A stretch of DNA of 64,000 nt from Tichowtungia sp964398915 (GTDB lineage Bacteria > Verrucomicrobiota > Kiritimatiellia > Kiritimatiellales > Tichowtungiaceae). Of this stretch, positions 22,158 to 30,443 are shown in pieces (the stretch's first letter is position 1; every line of letters begins with the position of its first letter). Under the pieces are notes generated by a model that was not told where the DNA came from, did not search any database, and worked only from the letters and a program-made list of their open reading frames with translations. The stretch lies in the NCBI GenBank assembly GCA_964398915.1, contig CAYNOR010000006.1, positions 61,137 through 125,136 on the forward strand, in the 5' to 3' direction. The translations under genes were made by a program, and so were the position numbers.

Positions 22158-22769
22158 ATGGCATCAGTCAATGAACAGATTGTGCGTGAATATTTTGAAA
22201 CGCTCGGCTTTTTCGTTATTCAGCCGAACAAGCATCAGGTAGCCGCGCGCCATAAACTCGATGCGGAAGAGATCGACTTACTGATTGCACGGCCCGGGCA
22301 GGCGGGGGTGTTTACTACGCCTTCAGAAGTGGTCTGGGGCGCACCGGAACTGGCAAAGGTGCAACGCGCGATTGTCAGTATCCGCGGCTGGCACACCGAC
22401 CGGTTCAGTCCGGCAGTACTCAAAAAGAATCCCGATATATTCAGATTCGCTGAGCTGTCCGTCATTAAAGAAGCGCGCAAAACACTCGGTCCCGGCTCAA
22501 TTACCAAAATCCTCTGTCTTTCTGATCTGACGGCGACGATCGGTCCGCAGGAAGAAACCTTGAACCTTCTTCGTTCGGGCGGAATTGACGGTATACTTTC
22601 GTTCCACACCATGCTTCTGGAACTGATTGAACGTGTGGATGTTTCAAAAAACTATGAGAAATCGGATTTGCTACAAGCCTTGCGTATCCTGAAAACCTAC
22701 GACCTGCTCAAAGACGCCCAGCTTGATCTCTTTGCTGCCAAAAAGACAAAACGCCAGAGCACAAAATAA
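22158..22769 (+). CDS. conserved protein of unknown function
   Basis: The 203-residue protein starts at 22158, after GGGGAGG at six bases; an upstream ATG at 22134 is in frame but lacks such a site. It opens VNEQIVREYFETLGFFV and has a candidate nuclease-like pattern EEIDLLIARP near residue 33, then VSIRGWHTDRFSPAVLKKNP and a charged C-terminus ending NYEKSDLLQALRILKTYDLL. The E..F...GF...-(D/E)-E-x-D-L-L arrangement is reminiscent of PD-(D/E)XK folds but no ExK pair is certain. I know of similar unannotated proteins in PVC bacteria; the function is unknown. Confidence 0.7.
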   Translation: MASVNEQIVREYFETLGFFVIQPNKHQVAARHKLDAEEIDLLIARPGQAGVFTTPSEVVWGAPELAKVQRAIVSIRGWHTDRFSPAVLKKNPDIFRFAELSVIKEARKTLGPGSITKILCLSDLTATIGPQEETLNLLRSGGIDGILSFHTMLLELIERVDVSKNYEKSDLLQALRILKTYDLLKDAQLDLFAAKKTKRQSTK

Positions 22770-22920
22770 TGGATCGTTTGCCGACCCGGACGCACAGGGT
22801 TAACAACCGATTTCGGGAAGCCATATCGGGAGGATATTTCCGGACGGCAGGCCTACGTTATCCCGAACCACAAAATCAGAAGCTTTTGCCTTTTTGCGTT
22901 GCGCGCCTTCGGTCCGTCTG
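22770..22920. other. gene-free stretch
   Basis: No gene with start, ribosome site and coding character is seen between the unknown gene and the minus-strand terminator at 22921. The sequence is of mixed composition and includes a GCGCGCC-TTCGG segment. Confidence 0.4.
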
Positions 22921-22950
22921 AAAAAATTGCAAACCGATGGTTTGTGCAAT
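22921..22950 (-). terminator. rho-independent terminator of the lipid kinase operon
   Basis: ATTGCAAACC and GGTTTGTGCAAT form a stem with a single bulge around a GAT loop; on the minus strand it is followed by six T. It lies 27 bases after the lipid kinase stop. Confidence 0.7.
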
Positions 22951-22976
22951 AAGAGTGTTTCAATTGTTAAGTTGCT

Positions 22977-23879
22977 TTAATCGGCAGCCTGAGGAACGAG
23001 GACGTTCAGCGCCCGTTGTTTTACGGTTATTTTAACTTCCGCTGGAGCTGAGAGCAGTTCGCCATCGAGCTGCATCGGACCCGGTGTTTTACGCTGAACC
23101 GTCAGTGTGCGGAAAGGTTTAGTGTGGATTCCGCTCAACTGATCAATGGTTCCGTCAAATAGTTTTCCCAACATGAGAACGATCATCGGCATGTCGCGTT
23201 TACGGACGGTGACAAGCAGGAGCTGTCCGTCGTCCGCTTTGGCTCCGGGGGCGATTTGTGCGCCGCCGCCATATTGTGAGAGGTTGGCAACGGTGCAGAC
23301 TTGCGGATCGTCGATGGTGAATTTTTCTCCGTCGTCAACACACAGGGTAAAGGGCTGCGGGGTGTAATCGAAAAACTGGTAAACACCGGCGAAAAGGTAG
23401 GGCAGCACGCCGCGTACAGGCGATTTTTCAAAAATGGTTACCAGTGCGGCATCCCATGCCAGAGAGCAGGTGACGAAAAACGGACGCCCGTCTGCGTAGC
23501 CGACATCAATGCGTTGCACAGTGGCTGAGGCCAGTGCAACAGTGGCTTTGACGAGGTCGAGCGGAATATCAAAGTGGCGCGCAAAGCCGTTGCCGCTTCC
23601 GGCAGGGATGACGCCCAGCGCGGTGTCGGTGCCGATCAGTACGCTGCCGATGGTGTTGACCATGCCGTCGCCGCCGATGACCAGTAACCGTCCAACGCCG
23701 TCTTCGACCGCGCGGCGTGCTTTAGCCTGTCCGTCCTCCTTGGAGGTGCTGAATTGGATCGATAGATCGTTGCCGGGTTTGTCCCAGTGCTCGATGAGCG
23801 CTTCGTGGATGCGGTCGAGGGCAAATCCCATTCCGGAGTTTGGATTGATCAGGATACGAACTTTGCTTCCGGCGGTCAT
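22977..23879 (-). CDS. diacylglycerol kinase-family lipid kinase (YegS/DagK-like)
   Basis: The 300-residue protein begins VRILINPNSGMGFA, followed by the ATP-binding GGDGMVNTIGSVLIG (around residue 70) and LGVIPAGSGNGFARHF, the catalytic-domain signatures of the family. The C-terminal half is the beta-sandwich with NLSQYGGGAQIAPGAKADDG. It phosphorylates a lipid such as diacylglycerol; the exact substrate is not readable. Two bases separate it from the DJ-1 gene upstream, so they are cotranscribed. Confidence 0.88.
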   Translation of the reverse strand: MTAGSKVRILINPNSGMGFALDRIHEALIEHWDKPGNDLSIQFSTSKEDGQAKARRAVEDGVGRLLVIGGDGMVNTIGSVLIGTDTALGVIPAGSGNGFARHFDIPLDLVKATVALASATVQRIDVGYADGRPFFVTCSLAWDAALVTIFEKSPVRGVLPYLFAGVYQFFDYTPQPFTLCVDDGEKFTIDDPQVCTVANLSQYGGGAQIAPGAKADDGQLLLVTVRKRDMPMIVLMLGKLFDGTIDQLSGIHTKPFRTLTVQRKTPGPMQLDGELLSAPAEVKITVKQRALNVLVPQAAD

Positions 23880-23881
23880 AG

Positions 23882-24427
23882 TCAGTAAATCAATCCGGTA
23901 CGGACTTTTTCAGCGGCGGCGGGGCTGTCGAGCCGTTCGATCAGTTTGAGCGCGAAGGCGAAGGCGGTGCCGGGCCCCTGACTGGTGATGAGGTTGCGGT
24001 CAACCACCACCGCTTCGTCTGATCGATCAGTGCGATGCATTTCTTTTTCGACTCCCGGATAGCAGGTGAAGGAGCGGCCTTTGAGTACGCCTGCTTTGTG
24101 AAGTGCGAGAGGTCCGGCACAGATGGCGGCGATCCACTTTTCTTCGATGTCAAAAATACGGATGGCTTCCTGCACGCAGTCATGTTCACAAAGTATGTCG
24201 GTGCCGCCAGCACCTCCCGGCAGAACGAGCAGATCAAAGGAAAGCAGATCGAGGTCTTCCCAGCGGGCGTCGGGAATGAGTTTAACTTTGCGCGAGGCGG
24301 TGACGGGATGGGTGCCGTTCAGTCCGGCCAGTACGGCGTTCCATCCGGCCCGGCGGAGGATGTCAGCGACAATGACGACTTCCATTTCTTCGCAGCCTTC
24401 GGCAACCGGAATCAGGGCTCGGATCAT
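23882..24427 (-). CDS. DJ-1/PfpI family protein
   Basis: The 181-residue protein has the DJ-1 layout: ALIPVAEGCEEMEVVIVADILRRAG with the conserved Glu, LLVLPGGAGGTDIL, and the nucleophile elbow IAAICAGPLALHKAG (Cys near residue 102). It is closest in pattern to YajL/DJ-1 proteins. Their roles include protection from reactive carbonyls and oxidation, although activities are disputed. It sits between the NERD gene (10 bases upstream) and the lipid kinase. Confidence 0.9.
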   Translation of the reverse strand: MIRALIPVAEGCEEMEVVIVADILRRAGWNAVLAGLNGTHPVTASRKVKLIPDARWEDLDLLSFDLLVLPGGAGGTDILCEHDCVQEAIRIFDIEEKWIAAICAGPLALHKAGVLKGRSFTCYPGVEKEMHRTDRSDEAVVVDRNLITSQGPGTAFAFALKLIERLDSPAAAEKVRTGLIY

Positions 24428-24437
24428 GGCATGTTCC

Positions 24438-25172
24438 TTATTTATCTTCTACGCAGCGCGCGAGTTCGCTTGTGATCATACCGAGCGTTCCTGCGGGCAG
24501 GGGCGTTTCGAGGTTATTTTCAAAAAGAGTGTATAGATCGTTTTCGGTGCAGATGCGTACGCCGCCGACGTTGGCAAGACCGTTCTGCGGCTGGTTGCCG
24601 ACAAAGCAGATGACCGGATAGACCGGCACAACGGGGCATCCTGCGGTGGAAAGGTGTTGCAGCAGGGCGTCGGCCTCTTCTTTGACTTGTTTAAGCGGCG
24701 GGCGGCTGGGTGCATTTCCGTTGCAGAGCACTAGTCCATTCTGAAAAGTGATTTCTCCGTTCCAGTTTTTGGTTTCGATCACGAAGATCCCGGCGGGAGC
24801 GACGACAATATGATCGAAAGCCGGTCCGCCGGGATCGAGCTGTAAGTCGTTGAAAACCGTATGGTTGGCGGGCAGGAAGGAAAGCACGCGTGCAACGGTC
24901 TCTTCTCCCTCGGCACCTTTCAGGAAGTTACGCAGTCTGCGGGCACTCCACCCTGTGAAGAGCGCCAGCAATACGGCCAGTAAAACGAAGAGGATTCCGA
25001 CCTGTGAGGTGGACAGACTGGGGACCGGCAGGGCGGCGTGCAACAGCCAGCCCGCCGCGAGACAAATGGGGATCAGCGGCCAGAAGACGCGCAGCGGACC
25101 CAGCGTGCGGGGCCCTTGTCCGGGGCTGCCATAAACTTTTGCAAAGCGGCTGATTGTTTTTTCGGAGTTCAT
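24438..25172 (-). CDS. NERD domain membrane protein
   Basis: The 244-residue protein has two N-terminal membrane segments (about residues 28-47 and 57-75), then a cytoplasmic NERD domain. Key features are GAEGEETVARVLSFLP, FNDLQLDPGGPAFDHIVVAPAGIFVIETKNWNG, giving the D...E-x-K catalytic pattern of the restriction-endonuclease-like fold. A nuclease-related role in DNA processing is inferred from the family; experimental knowledge is limited. It is probably the first gene of the minus-strand three-gene operon. Confidence 0.88.
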   Translation of the reverse strand: MNSEKTISRFAKVYGSPGQGPRTLGPLRVFWPLIPICLAAGWLLHAALPVPSLSTSQVGILFVLLAVLLALFTGWSARRLRNFLKGAEGEETVARVLSFLPANHTVFNDLQLDPGGPAFDHIVVAPAGIFVIETKNWNGEITFQNGLVLCNGNAPSRPPLKQVKEEADALLQHLSTAGCPVVPVYPVICFVGNQPQNGLANVGGVRICTENDLYTLFENNLETPLPAGTLGMITSELARCVEDK

Positions 25173-25273
25173 GGGGAGGACACTACCTCAGTTTGCGCCG
25201 TCTGTAAACTTGACCTTTCAGCTCAAAAAAGGCTTATCTTCTCAGCTCTAACATTCGAACGAAAGGCCTCATC

Positions 25274-28200
25274 TTGGATAAGAAACCATTTTTTCGTCGT
25301 GCCGATTGGATATCTTTTGGACTCACGTTTTTAATTGCGCTTGTTGTTTATACGTTGACGCTTGCGCCGACGGTTACGCTGGAAGATTCCGGTGAGCTGA
25401 TTGTCGCTTCCGATTATCTCGGCGTTCCGCATCCGCCCGGCTATCCGATCTGGTCGTTAATGACCTGGTTTTTCCAGTGGATTTTCAATGGAGTAACGTA
25501 TCACGGTTATCCGAATCCCGCGTGGGGTGTTGGCTTTTGCTCCGCTTTCGCGGGTGCATTGGCTTGCGGTACATTGGCGCTGCTGGTGAGCTGTTCCGGT
25601 CTCCAGATTCTTCATGGGCTCAAAAAAGAAACCCGTGTGCTGGGCGAAAAAACGGAGAGTCTTTTCTGCTGTGTGGCGGGTATCTCCGGCGGCCTGCTGC
25701 TGGCCTTCAGTCAGGGGATGTGGTCGCAGTCGGTGATTGCCGAAGTGTATGCCCTTAATATTCTTTTCCAGACCGCTGTATTGCTTTTTCTCTACCGCTG
25801 GATGGTCGAGCCGGAAAATCCAAAGCCACTGTTTCTGATGGCCTTTACCTTCGGGCTGGGTCTCACCAATCACCAGACGCTTATGTTTATGGGTGCTGGC
25901 GTGGCACTGGCCGTGTTGCTGCGTCATATCCGGCTGGCACGCGACTTTGCTGCTGTTGGAGTGTTTTATGTTCTGATGATTGGGCTTAACAAGATGATGG
26001 CCGACGATCCGCAGCACACGAACTGGTGCTGGACCTCCGGACCGGCAAATGCCGGATTCTGGTTCTGGACGGTGTATGCACTGGTTGTTCCTGTGCTTGG
26101 ACTTTTTTTACCAAACGGGAAAACGGTTTGCGCCACCTATCTGTTGATGTTGCTCGGTCTCTCTTTTTATCTGTATATGCCGGTTTCGTCGGATCAGAAC
26201 CCGCCGATTAACTGGGGCTATCCGCGCACCTGGGAAGGCTTCATGCACGCGATTACCCGCGGGCAGTATGAAAAGGTCACGCTGACGGATGTGTTTTCGC
26301 CGGTTTTCCTCCAGCAGATCGGGGCTTATTTACACGATTTACGTGCACAATTTTTCGGGCCGGTCGCGTTGCTGGCTGTTTGGCCGTTCGCTTTTATCGT
26401 GCGGGTCGGGCGCAAAAACCGCGACTGGCTGTTTACAACCGTGGCGGCTTTTATCGGGGTGGGGATTCTTTTTATCATTTTGCAAAATCCGAAACTTGAT
26501 ATTCAAACCTTGTTCATTGCCCGCGTGCAGTACATCCAGTCGCACGCCATTTATGCGCTTTGGATTGGATACGGGCTGCTGCTGATGATGGCATGGCTTG
26601 AAGCATTGGTTGGTAATAACCCAGTGACCAAGTGGCTCGGCACGCTGCTGGTTTTTCTGCTGCCGTTTTCACTAGTGTACAAAAATTACTACAGCAAAGA
26701 GCAACTCAAAGTTGTCGGCGGCTCCGAGCAAAACGGCCACGACTTCGGCTGGCAGTTTGGTAACTGGCAGTTGCGCGGCGTTGAAGGGATCAAGGAGGAC
26801 CTCTGGTATTACTGCGGCAAAGATCAGGCCAAATTTGACGCTGAATGGGCGAAATATCCGAATCCAGCTTATCCGCCTCCGATGGGAACCAACGCACTCT
26901 TTTTCGGCGGTACCGATCCGGGACGTTTTGTGCCGACGTATATGATCTACTGTCCGCAGGTGCGGCCTGACGTTTATCTCATCACCCAAAACGCGCTGGC
27001 GGATAATACCTTTATGGCGGTGACCCGTGATTTGTACGGCGACCAGCTTTGGATTCCTTCGCAGGCAGACAGTAATCGCGCCTTTCAGGAATACATTCAG
27101 GCTATCCAGAGCGGAAAGCTTGATGCGGGTGCGGATGTAAAAATGGATGGCGGGCGTGTTCAGGTGCAGGGCGTCGGCGGGGTGATGCAAATCAACGGTA
27201 TTCTCTGCAAGCAGATCTTTGATCATAACCAGTATGTCACTGAATTGAAAACGGATGAGGCGACCCGTGAATCCGGTTCGGCCGTTGTTCCGTTTGATCC
27301 GGTCGGTCCGGACGGCAAACTGCGCAAGCGCGACTTTTATGTTGAAGAGAGCTATGTCATCCCGTGGATGTATCCGTATTTGACGCCGCATGGTCTCATC
27401 ATGAAGATCAACAATGAGCCGACGGAAATTACGCCGGAGCTGATCAAGAACGACCATGACTTCTGGGACTGGTATGTAACCCGGCTGGTGAGTGATTCAA
27501 AATTTATTCGTGACGTGGTGGCCCGTAAAACCTTTTCCAAATTGCGCAGTGCGATTGCCGGTCTTTATGCCGCACGAGGCAATGTGGCCGAAGCGGAATA
27601 TGCTTTTAAGCAGGCGGTTGAACTGTATCCGCTCAGTCCGGAAGCCGTTTTCAGGCTGGCAGATCTTTACATGCGTCAGAAACGGTGCGACGAGGCTCAT
27701 CAAGTGATTTCTGATTTTCTTGTGCAGGATGTTCATAATGAAAGCGGGAAAGGGTTTCTCCAGCAGACTGACAATCTGCGGGGAATGATCGCCCGTAAGG
27801 CCAAACTTGAAACTTCACTGGGTGCCGGGGCAGGGGTGGATATCAACATCGCTTTTGAACTCCTTCAGATTTACAATGCGATGCAGGAGATCGGCCCGAT
27901 GCAGCAACTCATCGGCAACTTGCTTCGGTCCAACCTGCCGCCGGAAATTAATCTTCAGCTTGCGCAAATGCTGGTTCAGATGAAGCGGGTTGATCTGGCC
28001 GAGCCGGTTATCATCATGTATTTAAAAGCTAAGCCCGATGATTTGCCTTTTCAGGTCGAATTAGCTGCTGTACGCCTCGCACTGGGCCGTCTAGATCAGA
28101 CGCTTATAACACTTAGAGCTGTAGTTGAAAAAGGTGGAGAGCCGATCCGTGCTATGATTCGCAAAGACATGCGCTTCCAACCCTTGTGGAACGATGCGCG

Positions 28201-28288
28201 CTTTCAAGCCATCGTTCCGCCTACAGTCGCCCGCCCGCCGCTCGGTGCTATGCCGCAATCTCCGAGGCTCGGCGGATTGTCGTTTTGA
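25274..28288 (+). CDS. DUF2723-family membrane protein with C-terminal TPR region
   Basis: The 1004-residue protein starts at TTG (25274) with GAAAGG seven bases upstream. The first half has about a dozen membrane helices. It begins LTLAPTVTLEDSGELIVASDYLGVPHPPGYPIW, the DUF2723 hallmark with the conserved ED pair, similar to O-mannosyltransferase-like GT-C enzymes. A soluble middle domain follows (about 480-740). The C-terminal 250 residues contain TPR-like repeats (AEYAFKQAVELYPLSPEAVF). It may transfer sugars across the inner membrane using a lipid-linked donor; this is inferred from the fold. Confidence 0.82.
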   Translation: MDKKPFFRRADWISFGLTFLIALVVYTLTLAPTVTLEDSGELIVASDYLGVPHPPGYPIWSLMTWFFQWIFNGVTYHGYPNPAWGVGFCSAFAGALACGTLALLVSCSGLQILHGLKKETRVLGEKTESLFCCVAGISGGLLLAFSQGMWSQSVIAEVYALNILFQTAVLLFLYRWMVEPENPKPLFLMAFTFGLGLTNHQTLMFMGAGVALAVLLRHIRLARDFAAVGVFYVLMIGLNKMMADDPQHTNWCWTSGPANAGFWFWTVYALVVPVLGLFLPNGKTVCATYLLMLLGLSFYLYMPVSSDQNPPINWGYPRTWEGFMHAITRGQYEKVTLTDVFSPVFLQQIGAYLHDLRAQFFGPVALLAVWPFAFIVRVGRKNRDWLFTTVAAFIGVGILFIILQNPKLDIQTLFIARVQYIQSHAIYALWIGYGLLLMMAWLEALVGNNPVTKWLGTLLVFLLPFSLVYKNYYSKEQLKVVGGSEQNGHDFGWQFGNWQLRGVEGIKEDLWYYCGKDQAKFDAEWAKYPNPAYPPPMGTNALFFGGTDPGRFVPTYMIYCPQVRPDVYLITQNALADNTFMAVTRDLYGDQLWIPSQADSNRAFQEYIQAIQSGKLDAGADVKMDGGRVQVQGVGGVMQINGILCKQIFDHNQYVTELKTDEATRESGSAVVPFDPVGPDGKLRKRDFYVEESYVIPWMYPYLTPHGLIMKINNEPTEITPELIKNDHDFWDWYVTRLVSDSKFIRDVVARKTFSKLRSAIAGLYAARGNVAEAEYAFKQAVELYPLSPEAVFRLADLYMRQKRCDEAHQVISDFLVQDVHNESGKGFLQQTDNLRGMIARKAKLETSLGAGAGVDINIAFELLQIYNAMQEIGPMQQLIGNLLRSNLPPEINLQLAQMLVQMKRVDLAEPVIIMYLKAKPDDLPFQVELAAVRLALGRLDQTLITLRAVVEKGGEPIRAMIRKDMRFQPLWNDARFQAIVPPTVARPPLGAMPQSPRLGGLSF

Positions 28289-28316
28289 CGGGTGTCCGTT
28301 AAAAACAAGCGCTATT

Positions 28317-28344
28317 GATTCTTCGGAAAAAAGTTCCAAGAATC
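28317..28344. repeat. hairpin before lpxI
   Basis: GATTCTT-C-GGAA and TTCC-AAGAATC form a bulged stem around a short A-rich loop. No T run follows, so it is not a clear terminator; it resembles the TTCCAA palindromes. Confidence 0.4.
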
Positions 28345-28369
28345 GGGAACTTCTGCCATTTTTCCTGCC

Positions 28370-29197
28370 ATGAACGAACTGCCTGAAAATCTCACCTTGA
28401 TTGCCGGACGAGGCGACTACCCGTTGCTGCTCGCCCGCGCCGCCCGCAGGGGCGGGGTGAAGTTTATTTTTGCGGTCGCCTTTAAGGGCGAAACGAGTCG
28501 CGAGATTGAAACCGCTGCCGATGAAGTAGTCTGGTCGCATGCGGGCAGTCTTGGTGAATTGCTTGCGGCACTCCAAAAGAGCGGGACGAAGCATGCCGTG
28601 ATGGCTGGGCAGATTAACCCGAAAAATCTTTTCTTTCTCCGAATGGACATGGCTCTTATCAATTTACTCAAAAGCCTGCCGGTTAAAAATACGCACACTA
28701 TTCTGGGCGGCATTACGGCAGAAATTGAAAAAAACGGCGTAAAGTTGTTACCTGCCAGTTCTTTTATGCAGGATTATATGCCTGTTGCAGGGGTGCTCAC
28801 CGCCCGCGCTCCCGATGTCCGAGAGATTAATGATATTGAAATCGGCAGGCGTGTTATTAAAGACACCAGTCACCTTGATATCGGACAAACTGTTGTTGTC
28901 AAAGAGGGTATGATTCTGGCCGTTGAAGCGTTTGAAGGAACCGACCGGGCCATCCGGCGCGGCGGAAAGCTCGGAGGACGCGGCGCGGTCGTCGTCAAAG
29001 TCCCCAAGCACGGACACGATATGCGCTTCGATATTCCTGTTATCGGAAGCCGGACTCTCCAGTCGCTTAAAAAAGCTAAAGCCTCCTGCCTCGCCATCGA
29101 AGCGGGCGGGGCCATCCTGCTTCACAAAGACGAGCTGATTGCTCGGGCCGATGCCATGGGGCTGGGCATTGTGGTTTTAGACAATTGCGGACGCTGA
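28370..29197 (+). CDS. lpxI: UDP-2,3-diacylglucosamine diphosphatase LpxI
   Basis: The 275-residue protein belongs to the LpxI (DUF1009) family, which hydrolyses UDP-2,3-diacylglucosamine to lipid X in lipid A synthesis. N-terminal LTLIAGRGDYPLLLARAARR and HAVMAGQINPKNLF, and C-terminal GQTVVVKEGMILAVEAFEGTDRAIRRGG with VVVKVPKHGHDMRFDIPVIG are typical. The catalytic Asp lies in the latter region (DMRFD). Its product is the substrate of LpxB, encoded 80 bases downstream. No strong ribosome site is seen. Confidence 0.93.
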   Translation: MNELPENLTLIAGRGDYPLLLARAARRGGVKFIFAVAFKGETSREIETAADEVVWSHAGSLGELLAALQKSGTKHAVMAGQINPKNLFFLRMDMALINLLKSLPVKNTHTILGGITAEIEKNGVKLLPASSFMQDYMPVAGVLTARAPDVREINDIEIGRRVIKDTSHLDIGQTVVVKEGMILAVEAFEGTDRAIRRGGKLGGRGAVVVKVPKHGHDMRFDIPVIGSRTLQSLKKAKASCLAIEAGGAILLHKDELIARADAMGLGIVVLDNCGR

Positions 29198-29208
29198 ATA
29201 AAAAAATA

Positions 29209-29269
29209 GACAGGAGCGCAGGATTAACCGGATAAAAATTTAAAATCCTGTCCATCCTGTTATCCTGTC
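29209..29269. repeat. intergenic ATCCTGTC-type inverted repeat
   Basis: GACAGGAGCGCAGGATTAAC and ATCCTGTTATCCTGTC are opposing arms with tandem CCTGT words. It fills the lpxI-lpxB gap just before the lpxB start, where the transcript hairpin could affect translation. The same repeat type is known from many PVC genomes (recalled). Confidence 0.6.
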
Positions 29270-29277
29270 GGGAAAAT

Positions 29278-30405
29278 ATGAAAAACCTTCTGGTCATAGC
29301 AGGCGAAGATTCTGGCGATATGCACGCGGCGGATGTGATCCGTGCGTTGAAGGAAAAGCGTCCGGATTTGACGTTCTGGGGAATCGGAGGCGATAAACTG
29401 CGCGCCGAGGGAATGGAACTTCTTCACCACACCCGCGAGATGGATGTGCTAGGTTTCGTTGAGGTATTCAAGCGTTACCCCTTTTTCAAGCGCACCTTTA
29501 ACGAAGTGCTGTCCGAGGCGGATCAGCGCAAGCCGGATGCCGCGCTACTGGTTGATTACCCGGGCTTCAATCTGCGTCTGGCCCGCGAGCTGAAAACACG
29601 TGGCATCAAAGTGCTCTACTACGTCTGTCCGCAGGTCTGGGCCTGGAATCGCGGGCGCATTCCAAAGATGGCGGAAATCATTGATCGGCTGATGGTGATT
29701 TTCCCCTTCGAGGTTGAGGTGTTCAAAGGTGTCGATTTGAAAGTCGATTTTGTCGGCCACCCGCTGGTTGATGAGTTGCGGGAATTCCGCACGAAAGAGC
29801 CGGCGTCGCTACCGTGGAACGGGAAAAAGAAAATCGCGCTCCTACCCGGTAGCCGCAAGCAGGAGGTCATTTATATTCTGCCGCGACTGCTCGAAGCGGC
29901 GCAGCTGATTGAGCAGTCGCGCCCCGATGTTTATTTTTTGATTCCGGTGCCAGAACGCCGCCTCGCACTGGCCGAATCCATTTTGCAGAAGGCTGGTAAA
30001 GCACCGCGAAATGTCTCGATTGTGACGGGCAGGGCGCGCGAAGTGCTCAAACAGGCCGATGCCGCCTTTGTTGCGTCCGGGACGGCCACGCTGGAGGCCG
30101 CGCTATTGCGCTGTCCGACCGTGCTGGTTTACCGCACCAGCTGGTTTAATTACCTGCTCGGACGCGTACTCATCCGGATCTCGTGGCTTGGCATCGCCAA
30201 TATTGTATCGGGTCGTGAAATTATGCCTGAACGTATTCAGCACCACATGACCACGATTAAACTGGCAGCCGCCATCGATCCGCTGATCAACGACACGCCG
30301 GTGCGTTCGGCGATGATCGAAAATTTCCAAGCCTTGGAAAAAATGCTCGGTGCCGGCGGCCCCGCCGGACGCGTAGCCTCCATTATTGCGGAAGAACTCG
30401 GCTGA
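29278..30405 (+). CDS. lpxB: lipid-A-disaccharide synthase
   Basis: The 375-residue GT19 glycosyltransferase joins UDP-2,3-diacylglucosamine and lipid X. Signatures are VIAGEDSGDMHAADVI at the N-terminus, FWGIGGDKLRAEGM, VDYPGFNLRLARELK, YYVCPQVWAWNRGRI, FVGHPLVDEL, IALLPGSRKQEV, and AAFVASGTATLEAAL near the UDP site. The ribosome site before the ATG is weak (GGGA). A short palindrome lies within the 3' end at 30324, coding for FQALEK. Confidence 0.95.
   Translation: MKNLLVIAGEDSGDMHAADVIRALKEKRPDLTFWGIGGDKLRAEGMELLHHTREMDVLGFVEVFKRYPFFKRTFNEVLSEADQRKPDAALLVDYPGFNLRLARELKTRGIKVLYYVCPQVWAWNRGRIPKMAEIIDRLMVIFPFEVEVFKGVDLKVDFVGHPLVDELREFRTKEPASLPWNGKKKIALLPGSRKQEVIYILPRLLEAAQLIEQSRPDVYFLIPVPERRLALAESILQKAGKAPRNVSIVTGRAREVLKQADAAFVASGTATLEAALLRCPTVLVYRTSWFNYLLGRVLIRISWLGIANIVSGREIMPERIQHHMTTIKLAAAIDPLINDTPVRSAMIENFQALEKMLGAGGPAGRVASIIAEELG
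30324..30340. repeat. short palindrome inside lpxB
   Basis: TTTCCAAGCCTTGGAAA is a perfect inverted repeat with a three-base centre, translated as part of NFQALEK. Confidence 0.55.
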
Positions 30406-30407
30406 TT

Positions 30408-30438
30408 TTCCAGACCTTGGGTTTTTCAAGGTCTGGAA
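30408..30438. repeat. 12-bp perfect inverted repeat between lpxB and the SDR gene
   Basis: TTCCAGACCTTG and CAAGGTCTGGAA are exact reverse complements around a GGTTTTT loop, between two converging genes. No T run follows the stem on either strand, so it is not a classical terminator, but it may slow or protect both transcripts. Confidence 0.6.
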
Positions 30439-30443
30439 CAGGA

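Noticed and set aside
30408..30438. Rho-independent terminator between lpxB and the SDR gene
   Set aside because: The stem is perfect but no T run follows on either strand; the T run is in the loop. It is listed as an inverted repeat.
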